Below the pieces are notes generated by a model. That model was given only the letters and a program-made list of their open reading frames with translations, was not told where the DNA came from and did not search any database. Made by a program: the position numbers and the translations under genes. A stretch of DNA of 64,000 nucleotides from Oligoflexia bacterium (lineage in GTDB: Bacteria; Bdellovibrionota_G; JANQFH01): assembly GCA_028277945.1 (NCBI GenBank), contig JANQFH010000049.1, positions 62,001-126,000 on the forward strand, given 5' to 3'. Each line of letters begins with the position of its first letter. Within the stretch, counting starts at the first letter, position 1. This document shows positions 42,549 to 48,934 of this stretch, one piece after another.

Positions 42549-44699
42549 ATGCGAGCCTTTACCATCATTGTGCAGCTCACGACGCTGCTGTGTACAACTG
42601 CCGCACTCGCCTCAGAGAGCGATTTAAACAACCTACCAGAAAGCACCACCCCACCTTTCCTTCTCGAGTTCTTTGAACAGATAGATGCAGCTGAGCTGAC
42701 CACAGCACAACAACAAGCCTTTCGCAACTTTTTCAATAGCTACCGTGAAATCGAAAGCGAAGGCTGGCTGCTGTATAAACAGCGGGAGCGTGGTGAGCTC
42801 TCATCAGTAAAAAAGACCGCCTATAGACGAAAAAAAACCACCCTACTCAAGGTTCTTCTGCCGCAACTTATTCAAGGCCTTCCTCCAAGCCAGGTCTTTA
42901 TTTTTGCGGACATCTTTGCAGAAAAAACACCCTCTCTCTACCGCATGTCATCCCAAGAGGCCGATATCTCACTTAGCATTGCCGATATAGATCACGCTTT
43001 TCAACAGGAAATACGAAAACGGCGGACGCTCTTAGAAAAGCCTGACACCGACGCTGACCTCGCTCTACGCATTTCTGGCTTTCGTGCGCGCCTTGCTGAT
43101 ATTTTATACACTCGTGATTTGGTTGCAAAGACTTGGCAAGAGAATTACCAGTGGGGGGAACGGCACGATCGTAATGAGTATGCTCAGGAGACTCTCGACA
43201 GCGCTATCCCCCGGCACAATGCCACCCTTACCGAATTAACCAGTGCCATTCAAGCAGAACTTCAACAACCCATTGGTGACCCAACGCAGGCTGAAGAGCT
43301 AAGAAATTTATTGAGCACCCTTGAACAGATTCCTGATCTACCAGATCTATTACTACCCTCGCTATCGGAAAGACAACAACAGCTTCTTGAAAGCCTCACC
43401 CTGTTTACGCCTTTGCTGCCGGCAGTCTTAGCAAAATGGACTGTTGAGGATCTTATTCAAGGTAATTATTTCTCAGGAGCCCTCAATGCCCTTCCGCCTC
43501 TTGCTCGCGGTAAGCGCTTATTCAGCAGGATGCCTCCAGCAACCTGGGTGCCGAAGTATGAAAATTATGCCATACGCTTTCCCGAGGCTGTCGAACTTGT
43601 CTGGAATGAAAGTGGCCTGCGTGAAGCACTGTGGGCAGAAGTTGAACAGGCTCTGCTTAGCGTCGGGATACCAAAAAGATACCATGGTCTCGCTAAGTTT
43701 GTTGTTGCGACAATGCCCATAGCAATCCTTGGATCGAGGAGTGCAAAACTTCTTGGCAGTAACAGCTCAGCGGCACAATGGATAGGGGCAAGCGTTCACC
43801 CAGCATCGCAATTGGCAATGAGTGGCATCACCTATGTTGGAGAACGCAAACTTGGCCGAGCCGATCTGCCGCTATCTTGGTTGGAGTACTTTGATGAGGC
43901 AGGAGATCAGGCACTGCACTCCGCCGGATATACCGGTACGCTTTACTACCTTGGACGCTTTGGTTGGGGTCGTGATCTAGCCAGGTTTGCCGAATGGACC
44001 GGCTTTCTTGAGGAGATGGACCATGTTGTAGCCGCTCTTATTGAAAAAGATTCCTTGGTAGCTGTTGCACGACTGGCAGCCAGTGCCATTGACCTTGGGG
44101 ATCCATTGGGCGCTTTCTACCTCATTGCCGCAAGAGGGGCGATCGAGGAAGGTGTTGGCACAGAGGAATCGCTATCTGCACTATCGGAGGATGAACGGGG
44201 TGCCTTAGGCTTAGTGGCAAGACTTTTGCTTTTTGAAAAACTTCAAGAGCAAAGTGAGGGACTCACGAATCAATCCTACCTTGAATGGAAAAGCCAATGG
44301 TTTGCCACGACCCCCAGCCAAATAGTCAGGCATCTTCGTGCGCTAGGTAAAGATGCTTTTGCAGAGTGGGAGTTAGAGGCCATATTTAAGGATTTACAGG
44401 CGAATAATACATCTTTCAAAGAACGTTTTAAAACCGTGGAGGATTTTGTTATAAACCTCTTCCCACCGAGAGGTCTGCCGCAAATAGATTCCTTTGCCAG
44501 CTTCCAGTCGCTTCTCAGAAATCGCTTTAATGCAAGGCATGTGCCTGTGGAGTATGTGGGTGCTACAGGTAGGTGGCAAGGTTACGATTCTGAAGGGAAT
44601 ATGCTTGAGCTCATTCAAACCCCTGAGGGCATAGAAGAGTATTATTTTGTACCCAAAGCAGGAGGTCGTATTCTCCTCTTCACTCGCCGTGTGGAGTAG
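42549..44699 (+). CDS. Exported protein of unknown function, 716 residues
   Basis: No family is recognised. A signal peptide (MRAFTIIVQLTTLLCTTAALAS) leads a long, mostly helical protein with Gln/Glu-rich stretches and no Cys pattern, repeats or enzyme motif that I can name. A moderately hydrophobic stretch near 385-430 (FVVATMPIAILG, then SSAAQWIGASVHPASQLAMSG) could associate with a membrane. The gene lies between the two FGE-like paralogues, and the three may have been rearranged together. The start is supported by the promoter and signal peptide rather than by a ribosome site. Confidence 0.55.
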   Translation: MRAFTIIVQLTTLLCTTAALASESDLNNLPESTTPPFLLEFFEQIDAAELTTAQQQAFRNFFNSYREIESEGWLLYKQRERGELSSVKKTAYRRKKTTLLKVLLPQLIQGLPPSQVFIFADIFAEKTPSLYRMSSQEADISLSIADIDHAFQQEIRKRRTLLEKPDTDADLALRISGFRARLADILYTRDLVAKTWQENYQWGERHDRNEYAQETLDSAIPRHNATLTELTSAIQAELQQPIGDPTQAEELRNLLSTLEQIPDLPDLLLPSLSERQQQLLESLTLFTPLLPAVLAKWTVEDLIQGNYFSGALNALPPLARGKRLFSRMPPATWVPKYENYAIRFPEAVELVWNESGLREALWAEVEQALLSVGIPKRYHGLAKFVVATMPIAILGSRSAKLLGSNSSAAQWIGASVHPASQLAMSGITYVGERKLGRADLPLSWLEYFDEAGDQALHSAGYTGTLYYLGRFGWGRDLARFAEWTGFLEEMDHVVAALIEKDSLVAVARLAASAIDLGDPLGAFYLIAARGAIEEGVGTEESLSALSEDERGALGLVARLLLFEKLQEQSEGLTNQSYLEWKSQWFATTPSQIVRHLRALGKDAFAEWELEAIFKDLQANNTSFKERFKTVEDFVINLFPPRGLPQIDSFASFQSLLRNRFNARHVPVEYVGATGRWQGYDSEGNMLELIQTPEGIEEYYFVPKAGGRILLFTRRVE

Positions 44700-44786
44700 T
44701 CTAACTAGTACAAAGTGGTTTCGCTTTACTGTTCTTACCTTATTTCGGCTGTCAAGGTAACCATCGGGGGGGTCAACTAACACCCT

Positions 44787-44843
44787 TTGACAGGCCTTTA
44801 GTCCTAGCTAAAAGCCTCTATAGAATCTTAACAGGAGGCGTCT
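44787..44843 (+). promoter_or_regulatory. Conserved 57-bp upstream block, copy 2
   Basis: This is the second copy of the block at 41281-41337, of identical length, with TTGACA, the inverted repeat TTTAG-N6-CTAAA, TAGAAT and AGGAGG. Here the start codon that should follow 7 bases after AGGAGG is missing because of a 10-base deletion relative to copy 1. Confidence 0.5.
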
Positions 44844-44854
44844 AATTTAAACTC

Positions 44855-45358
44855 ATGATGTCCGTAATGATAGCTTTTTGTCCATTCGCTTCGACCGCCG
44901 TTTATGCCCAGGGAGCCCCGTCAGCAGGTGCTGACATGTGGACGGGAGCCATGGCACTAGGCAACCTTTTTACTCCTCATGTCGACTTTTGTGATCCTGC
45001 AACAGAAGCATTTGTGCCCGTCATTTTTAATCTTGGCTATTGTATTGAAAAAAATGAGAGGCCGGCCCAACAGTGGGAACAGGCCCGCATCACCTGTCTG
45101 CAACAATTGAAACGTCTTCCTGAAGTAGCTGAGTTTCAGGTTGCCTGTGACAGTGCTGCAACTTTAGGACTCAACAACATGACAAATGGCTTGGAGTGGA
45201 CGTCGAACTTTCTCATTAGTACCCACGACTTCAACACTACTGCCCAAGCTGTGATGACATCTGGCGATAATGACTGTAATGATGGTTCTACTGGCAGAGT
45301 CTCGAATAGCGGTACTGGCCAACCAGTCTCAAGCCTGAAGTTTCGTTGTGTAAAGTAG
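44855..45358 (+). CDS. Small exported protein with C-type-lectin/FGE-like signature (paralogue 2)
   Basis: This gene is paralogous to 41338-41853, with the same LGYCIEKNERPA, KRLPEVAE and FRCVK landmarks. The ribosome site and upstream block are conserved, but a 10-base deletion removed the original ATG. The first usable start is ATGATG 16 bases after AGGAGG. The signal peptide therefore loses its basic n-region and begins MMSVMIAFCPFAS. Translation and export may be reduced, or the gene may be on the way to becoming a pseudogene, although the frame is otherwise intact. The C-terminal third differs strongly from paralogue 1. Confidence 0.6.
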   Translation: MMSVMIAFCPFASTAVYAQGAPSAGADMWTGAMALGNLFTPHVDFCDPATEAFVPVIFNLGYCIEKNERPAQQWEQARITCLQQLKRLPEVAEFQVACDSAATLGLNNMTNGLEWTSNFLISTHDFNTTAQAVMTSGDNDCNDGSTGRVSNSGTGQPVSSLKFRCVK

Positions 45359-45401
45359 CTTAAAGACTTAATAATCCCTGCGGGATTGCTATGATTTGAT
45401 T

Positions 45402-45442
45402 TGGCTCATAAAAGCCTATCGAAGATAGGCTTTTATGAGCCA
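45402..45442. repeat. Perfect 19-bp palindrome A with tRNA-tail stem base
   Basis: The arms TGGCTCATAAAAGCCTATC and its exact complement flank a 3-base GAA loop. The outer part, GGCTCAT/ATGAGCC, equals the 3' end of the tRNA-Lys gene, while the inner part differs from palindromes B and C. It lies 45 bases after the end of paralogue 2. Confidence 0.9.
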
Positions 45443-45531
45443 GGAAGGATTAGCGTCGCTGCGCTCCGTGATCCTAAGGAAAGTGTCATTATACGGCTGG
45501 CTCATTTGAGCTGATCTACGATCAGCTCAAA
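45435..45531. repeat. 97-bp repeat unit 1 (tRNA tail, GC-rich hairpin, palindrome)
   Basis: The unit begins with the 17-mer ATGAGCCAGGAAGGATT, identical to the 3' end of tRNA-Lys read on the plus strand. It continues with a small hairpin between AGGAT and ATCCT enclosing GTCGCTGCGCTCC, and ends with the left arm, loop and inner right arm of palindrome B. The same order recurs at 48001-48099. The 518-bp stretch 45359-45876 holds this unit, palindromes A and B, a tRNA relic and 10-bp periodic repeats, with no gene of its own. Confidence 0.8.
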
Positions 45532-45540
45532 TGAGCCAGG
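45498..45540. repeat. Perfect 20-bp palindrome B overlapping the tRNA-Lys relic
   Basis: The 20-base arm beginning CTGGCTCATTTGAGC and its exact complement flank a TAC loop. The right arm ends in TGAGCCAG, which is also the first 8 bases (3' acceptor strand) of the adjacent tRNA-Lys relic. Confidence 0.9.
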
Positions 45541-45606
45541 AAGGATTCGAACCTTCGACCAACGGCTTAAAAGGCCGATCGCTTTACCAATACCGCAATC
45601 ACAAGC
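45533..45606 (-). pseudogene. tRNA-Lys relic (3' half intact, 5' half decayed)
   Basis: Bases 45533-45578 are identical over 46 nt to the 3' part of tRNA-Lys at 48101-48146: anticodon loop with TTT, anticodon 3' arm, T arm and 3' acceptor strand. The remaining 28 nt keep only scattered matches (TTTACCAA for TCTACCAG), and the 5' strand no longer pairs with the acceptor 3' strand. It cannot fold as a tRNA. A duplicated tRNA 3' half is the usual footprint of site-specific integration. Confidence 0.8.
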
Positions 45607-45663
45607 CTTTGAAATATTAGATAACTTATCGACATCAAAAACGATATCCGCTTACAAGCTGCC

Positions 45664-45713
45664 TGTTAATGCTCGTTAGTTCCCGTTGGTTGTCGATGAT
45701 TCTGATTGGTTCT
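45664..45713. repeat. Five degenerate 10-bp direct repeats
   Basis: Consecutive decamers TGTTAATGCT, CGTTAGTTCC, CGTTGGTTGT, CGATGATTCT and GATTGGTTCT follow a consensus near CGTTRGTTCT at exactly one helical turn per unit. This phasing is what cooperative DNA-binding proteins, such as an integrase or its directionality factor, would need. Confidence 0.4.
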
Positions 45714-45876
45714 TTAGACATACTTTAGAAACTCCTGAAGCACTTACCTACTTTTGGGACCAGGCATGGGATCTCCAGAATACGGTACCTGGAAAATTTG
45801 GAGCATCTATGTGTACTCAGGTTCCGGATTAGAACTTTGATGACAACGGCCTCGATCTGTACTATTTGGTCAACCT

Positions 45877-46461
45877 ATGGAAAGCATTTGTGTCTTTTGC
45901 GGTTCCAATAGCGGAAATGCTCCAGAATACGTTGAATTAACCACACAACTCGGTGAGGTACTGGCACATAATCGGATTCGGCTGGTATATGGAGGGGCAC
46001 GAGTTGGGTTGATGGGCATATTGGCGGATGCCATGGTAGCAAAAGGTGGAGAAATAGTAGGAGTAATTCCGAAAAATTTGGTCAGCAAAGAGGTTGCGCA
46101 CACCGGCATTAACGATCTTAGAATTGTGGACTCCATGCATGAGAGAAAAGCCCTCATGGCCGAACTTGCAGAAGCGTTTATTGCTCTTCCAGGAGGGCTC
46201 GGTACTTTCGAAGAATTTTTTGAAATGCTAACGTGGTCTCAGCTTGGGCTACATAAGAAACCGATCGGTCTGTTGAATATCCGAAACTATTACTCGCCCC
46301 TGCTACAGCTGATTGAAGTCGGAGTCAAGGAACAGTTCATTCCTGAAGAGCACAGAAAGCTCGTTCTTGATGCGGAAGATCCAGAAACATTATTAAAACG
46401 TTTTTCTACTTATAAGCCTATTGAAGTAGAAAAATGGATCAAAAGACCGTTAGAGACCTAG
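45877..46461 (+). CDS. LOG-family nucleotide 5'-monophosphate phosphoribohydrolase
   Basis: LOG proteins (TIGR00730) cleave cytokinin-type or other nucleoside monophosphates to free base and ribose 5-phosphate. The family signature PGGLGTFEEFFE is present near 107-118. ICVFCGSNSG at the N-terminus, LVYGGARVGLMG and DSMHERKALM are further hallmarks. The length of 194 residues is typical. It is the only plus-strand gene in the tRNA-flanked segment and runs toward the minus-strand STAS/HATPase pair, ending 42 bases before it. Its presence in such an element is unusual for a housekeeping-type gene. Confidence 0.9.
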   Translation: MESICVFCGSNSGNAPEYVELTTQLGEVLAHNRIRLVYGGARVGLMGILADAMVAKGGEIVGVIPKNLVSKEVAHTGINDLRIVDSMHERKALMAELAEAFIALPGGLGTFEEFFEMLTWSQLGLHKKPIGLLNIRNYYSPLLQLIEVGVKEQFIPEEHRKLVLDAEDPETLLKRFSTYKPIEVEKWIKRPLET

Positions 46462-46502
46462 AACTAAGCCTTCGAGGAAGCAAAGGTTTTTAAGATGGAC
46501 AG

Positions 46503-46844
46503 CTAAAAATTTACTGTTGGATCGGAAAGTATGGCCGATGTTTCAGTTATCTCTATCTCTTCATCTGTTTCATTTGAAGACAATCTTGCTTGCTTAACAA
46601 TATCCAGGAACTTTTGGACCGCCGGTTGGATGTTTTTCAAAGTTACCTTAGCTTTAAACTCATCTTGAAATCGCAGGAGTTCATGGGCAAACGACCTCGA
46701 AACAAAGGTAATATCGCAAAAATCCAAAACGACATCGCTACTGCGCTCAGCCTTCCTGGCAATTTCCTCCACTGCCTGACGAGTGCTAATGGAACTCCCA
46801 AACAGAGAGTGTAATTTAATTAGTTTCTTCTTATCCTTCGACAT
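46503..46844 (-). CDS. STAS-like (DUF4325) protein
   Basis: The sequence VVLDFCDITFVSRSFAHELLRF (about 37-58) is the core of the STAS-like DUF4325 family, related in fold to anti-sigma-factor antagonists. The track begins at a TTG; I prefer the ATG at 46844 (MSKDKKK), giving 113 residues and a 14-base overlap with the HATPase gene upstream. The C-terminal 25 residues are acidic. The two genes probably form a partner pair in which an ATPase or kinase acts on or binds a STAS domain. The biological output is unknown. Confidence 0.7.
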   Translation of the reverse strand: MSKDKKKLIKLHSLFGSSISTRQAVEEIARKAERSSDVVLDFCDITFVSRSFAHELLRFQDEFKAKVTLKNIQPAVQKFLDIVKQARLSSNETDEEIEITETSAILSDPTVNF

Positions 46845-47667
46845 ACCTGTAAATATCCACCGGCTTTGTTGCTCGTTTGACTCTACAAACAATTATAGCA
46901 CCTTTCCACTGCCATCCTCCGAGGTCCAGCCAAAGTTCCCGGTCGGAGTCGGCATAATAGGCGGAATTACCTGAAATCATAAGGAACTTTCCACTGAGCT
47001 CCGCTCCAGTAATAAGGTTCTTAGTCGTTCGTATGCCGTAACCTCGTTCCTTATCCTTCTTCACAGAACGGCCTTTCAATGCAGCTTTGAGGGCCTCCCT
47101 ATCCGTATAGCGTTCCTGATACGCCTTTTCATAAACTTTTCTGAAACCCAAACCACGATCCAGAATCACGAGATCAAGGAATTCTCTCGTCGGCCAGTAT
47201 TGAGCAAGGAGCCAGCCAGAGGAGCTTTGGGAGTGTTGTGAAATGTTGTCGAGCATCTCTCCAACTGTATAACTCCAAGCGTTTCTAAAATTCCCGGCAA
47301 AATCAATATAACTAAAGACTAGATTTGAAAAATGACTATTAAGCTGTTCGATAATTTCAGCTGATGATGTTGGTATCCGAACAAGCGGAATATAGGTTCG
47401 GTTTTTGCGAAGGTCTTGTACCGAATCAAAACCATTAGGGAACCCGATCGTTTGAAGGTAGGTATTGGTGCAGTTAGTCACTTCCCTGCCTTGCTCGTAA
47501 ATCACAGCAGCAAGTGGAACAGTTGTAAGTGGCCAAGCCCAATCAAAATGACGAAAGTCCAGAGGTCCAGCGCCCGTTTCAACAACTGATAGATTCCGCT
47601 GCAAACAGAGAAGTTGATCTCGCAGGAGTTCCGAACTTTCAGACCTTATTTGTAATTTCTCTGCCAT
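46831..47667 (-). CDS. HATPase-domain protein with N-terminal STAS-like region
   Basis: The C-terminal half has GHKL/HATPase_c motifs: GEMLDNISQHS near 133 (N box), DRGLGF near 167 (G1) and GYGIRTTKNLI near 210 (G2). The N-terminal 110 residues, with LDFRHFDWAWPLTTVPLAAVI, look like a divergent STAS-type fold rather than a histidine-kinase dimerisation domain, and no phospho-acceptor H box is visible. It may be a serine-kinase-like or ATP-gated switch for the neighbouring DUF4325 protein. It lies within the tRNA-flanked segment. Confidence 0.7.
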   Translation of the reverse strand: MAEKLQIRSESSELLRDQLLCLQRNLSVVETGAGPLDFRHFDWAWPLTTVPLAAVIYEQGREVTNCTNTYLQTIGFPNGFDSVQDLRKNRTYIPLVRIPTSSAEIIEQLNSHFSNLVFSYIDFAGNFRNAWSYTVGEMLDNISQHSQSSSGWLLAQYWPTREFLDLVILDRGLGFRKVYEKAYQERYTDREALKAALKGRSVKKDKERGYGIRTTKNLITGAELSGKFLMISGNSAYYADSDRELWLDLGGWQWKGAIIVCRVKRATKPVDIYRYVEG

Positions 47668-48000
47668 TGATCAACAATATGGTAATTCAGCTTGCAATTA
47701 GGTCAATGCAAGCCCTGGTCAGGATGAAAGTATAAAAGCCGTAACTAAATTTCCCACTGCTATTTCTTCTTAATCGGTACCCGAACCAATACCAAGTTGT
47801 TACTTCATCCCCGAAACCCCTGCAAGGAGGCGAACTTTAGAAATACTTTAGAAAAACCCTCTAACATATTAGACGCGCAACTACCAAACGGCCTACTGGC
47901 AAGGACTTACCAAGCACTTCATATGGTCGAGCACTGGAGCGGGTGCAACGCTGGTTTAATGCAATATGTGAAAATTTAACTTAATGAAATTAAAAAATAA
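47668..48000. other. Gene-free stretch with ACTTTAGAAA repeats
   Basis: I see no convincing gene in this 333-bp stretch. It contains two adjacent copies of ACTTTAGAAA (47834-47843, 47845-47854), a decamer also found at 45722 at the other end of the tRNA-flanked segment. An AT-rich run (47970-48000) ends exactly where repeat unit 2 begins. Confidence 0.5.
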
Positions 48001-48099
48001 ATGAGCCAGGAAGGATTACGTCGCTGCGCTCCGTGATCCTTAGGGTGGCTGCGCTTAATTATAAGCTGGCTCATACAGCTGCATCGTAGATGCAGCTGT
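48001..48099. repeat. 99-bp repeat unit 2 (tRNA tail, GC-rich hairpin, palindrome)
   Basis: This unit has the same architecture as 45435-45531: the 17-mer ATGAGCCAGGAAGGATT, a hairpin AGGATTACG/CGTGATCCT around TCGCTGCGCTC, a diverged spacer, then palindrome C leading into the next copy of the 17-mer in the tRNA gene. Unlike unit 1 it is not preceded by a palindrome. Confidence 0.8.
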
Positions 48100-48108
48100 A
48101 TGAGCCAG
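48066..48108. repeat. Perfect 20-bp palindrome C overlapping the tRNA-Lys 3' end
   Basis: The 20-base arm beginning CTGGCTCATACAGC and its exact complement flank a GTA loop. The inner 11 bp differ from palindromes A and B but pair perfectly. The right arm includes the last 8 nt of the functional tRNA-Lys gene, so the tRNA precursor could refold through its 3' trailer. Confidence 0.92.
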
Positions 48109-48174
48109 GAAGGATTCGAACCTTCGACCAACGGCTTAAAAGGCCGCTGCTCTACCAGACTGAGCTACTGGCCC
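48101..48174 (-). tRNA. trnK: tRNA-Lys (anticodon TTT)
   Basis: The 74-nt cloverleaf is complete: acceptor GGGCCAG/CTGGCTC with one G-T wobble, D arm GCTC/GAGC, anticodon arm GCGGC/GCCGT with loop CTTTTAA, T arm GAAGG/CCTTC with loop TTCGAAT, and discriminator A. CCA is not encoded. Immediately 3' is palindrome C. Upstream on the minus strand a TTGACT lies at a plausible -35 position, but no good -10 box is seen. Confidence 0.95.
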
Positions 48175-48289
48175 ATACAACAGCTAAGCTTGGTGCGAGG
48201 TTTGCCGTAGCAGGGTTCTAGTGCGGAGTCAAGCGAGAACTGGCTGGATTTATTGGCCTTTAGCGCGTTCGCCGACAACGACTGCAAGG

Positions 48290-48319
48290 TTGATTTGTAG
48301 GGCTTATGTGTACTATCTT
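48290..48319 (+). promoter_or_regulatory. Possible greA promoter
   Basis: TTGATT (48290-48295) and TATCTT (48314-48319) are separated by 18 bases, about 75 bases before the greA ATG. Each box matches 4 of 6 consensus bases. A short GGCC-TAA-GGCC inverted repeat lies just before the ribosome site AAAGGA. Confidence 0.35.
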
Positions 48320-48394
48320 AGCTAAACAGCAAAGCAACAACAGCGCTCACCCCTAAACTCCCAACTCGAGGCCTAAGGCCAAAGGATTGTAACG

Positions 48395-48871
48395 ATGGCG
48401 CAGGAACGTGTGCCCATGACAGTAGAAGGGAAAAAGCAGCTTGAAGCCGAGCTCAACCGGCTCAAGCGCGTGGAACGCCCAAAGGCAATCAAGGCGATTG
48501 CCGAGGCGCGAGCCCATGGGGACCTTTCAGAAAACGCGGAATACGATGCGGCAAAAAACCACCAAGGACACTTGGAAGCGAGGATTCGGGATCTCGAGGA
48601 TAAACTGTCGCGCGCTGAGGTTATACCGCCGGCCAACGGCAAACCCGAGCGGGTTACCTTTGGCGTGCAGGTTACGGTTGTTGATGTGGATTCAGAAAAG
48701 GAGAGCAGCTACCGCATCGTTGGCGAGCTGGAAGCGGATCCAGAAAACAACAGACTCTCCATCACCTCACCTATGGCACGAGCCTTTATTGGCAAAGAGG
48801 TGGGAGACGAAGTCACCCTGCGCACACCGGGTGGTGTGCGTAACTACGAAGTTGTCGATATTGACGCCTAG
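48395..48871 (+). CDS. greA: Transcription elongation factor GreA
   Basis: GreA rescues backtracked RNA polymerase by stimulating transcript cleavage. The 158-residue protein has the N-terminal coiled coil with the tip signature GDLSENAEYDAAK near 43-55, which carries the acidic catalytic residues. The C-terminal globular domain has ITSPMARAFIGKEVGDEV. AAAGGA precedes the ATG. The gene stands alone, and no terminator is evident before the convergent thyX gene. Confidence 0.97.
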   Translation: MAQERVPMTVEGKKQLEAELNRLKRVERPKAIKAIAEARAHGDLSENAEYDAAKNHQGHLEARIRDLEDKLSRAEVIPPANGKPERVTFGVQVTVVDVDSEKESSYRIVGELEADPENNRLSITSPMARAFIGKEVGDEVTLRTPGGVRNYEVVDIDA

Positions 48872-48934
48872 AACTCGTTTTAAAACCCCAGTGAAACTCG
48901 CCATAAAGTCAGGAACTCAAACAGGGCAGCGGGT

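Larger units (their letters stand above)
45533..48146. mobile_element. Candidate remnant of a tRNA-Lys-targeted integrative element
   Basis: The segment is bounded by direct 46-nt repeats of the tRNA-Lys 3' half, one belonging to the intact tRNA gene. Both ends contain the decamer ACTTTAGAAA (45722-45731; 47834-47843 and 47845-47854), and the left end has 10-bp periodic repeats that could be integrase arm sites. Cargo is a LOG-family gene and a STAS-like/HATPase pair. No integrase is visible, so it would be a decayed or non-autonomous element. The duplication of flanking palindromic units outside the core is not explained by simple integration. Confidence 0.4.

Noticed and set aside
44749-44793. 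CTGTCAA...TTGACAG inverted repeat before paralogue 2 as a terminator of the preceding gene
   Set aside because: The stem is only 7 bp with a long loop and no T run, and it overlaps the TTGACA of the conserved upstream block.
41338-45358. Diversity-generating retroelement suggested by lectin-fold paralogues with variable C-termini
   Set aside because: No reverse transcriptase, accessory protein or adenine-biased template repeat was found in the window, so only diversification by ordinary mutation can be claimed.
45402-48108. Palindromes as integron attC sites or CRISPR repeats
   Set aside because: There are no GTTRRRY core sites, integron integrase, cas genes or regularly spaced unique spacers; the palindromes are perfect and tied to the tRNA end.
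48066-48108. Palindrome C as a simple rho-independent terminator of tRNA-Lys
   Set aside because: No T run follows the hairpin on the minus strand, and the stem includes the mature tRNA 3' end, so a standard terminator is not a good description.
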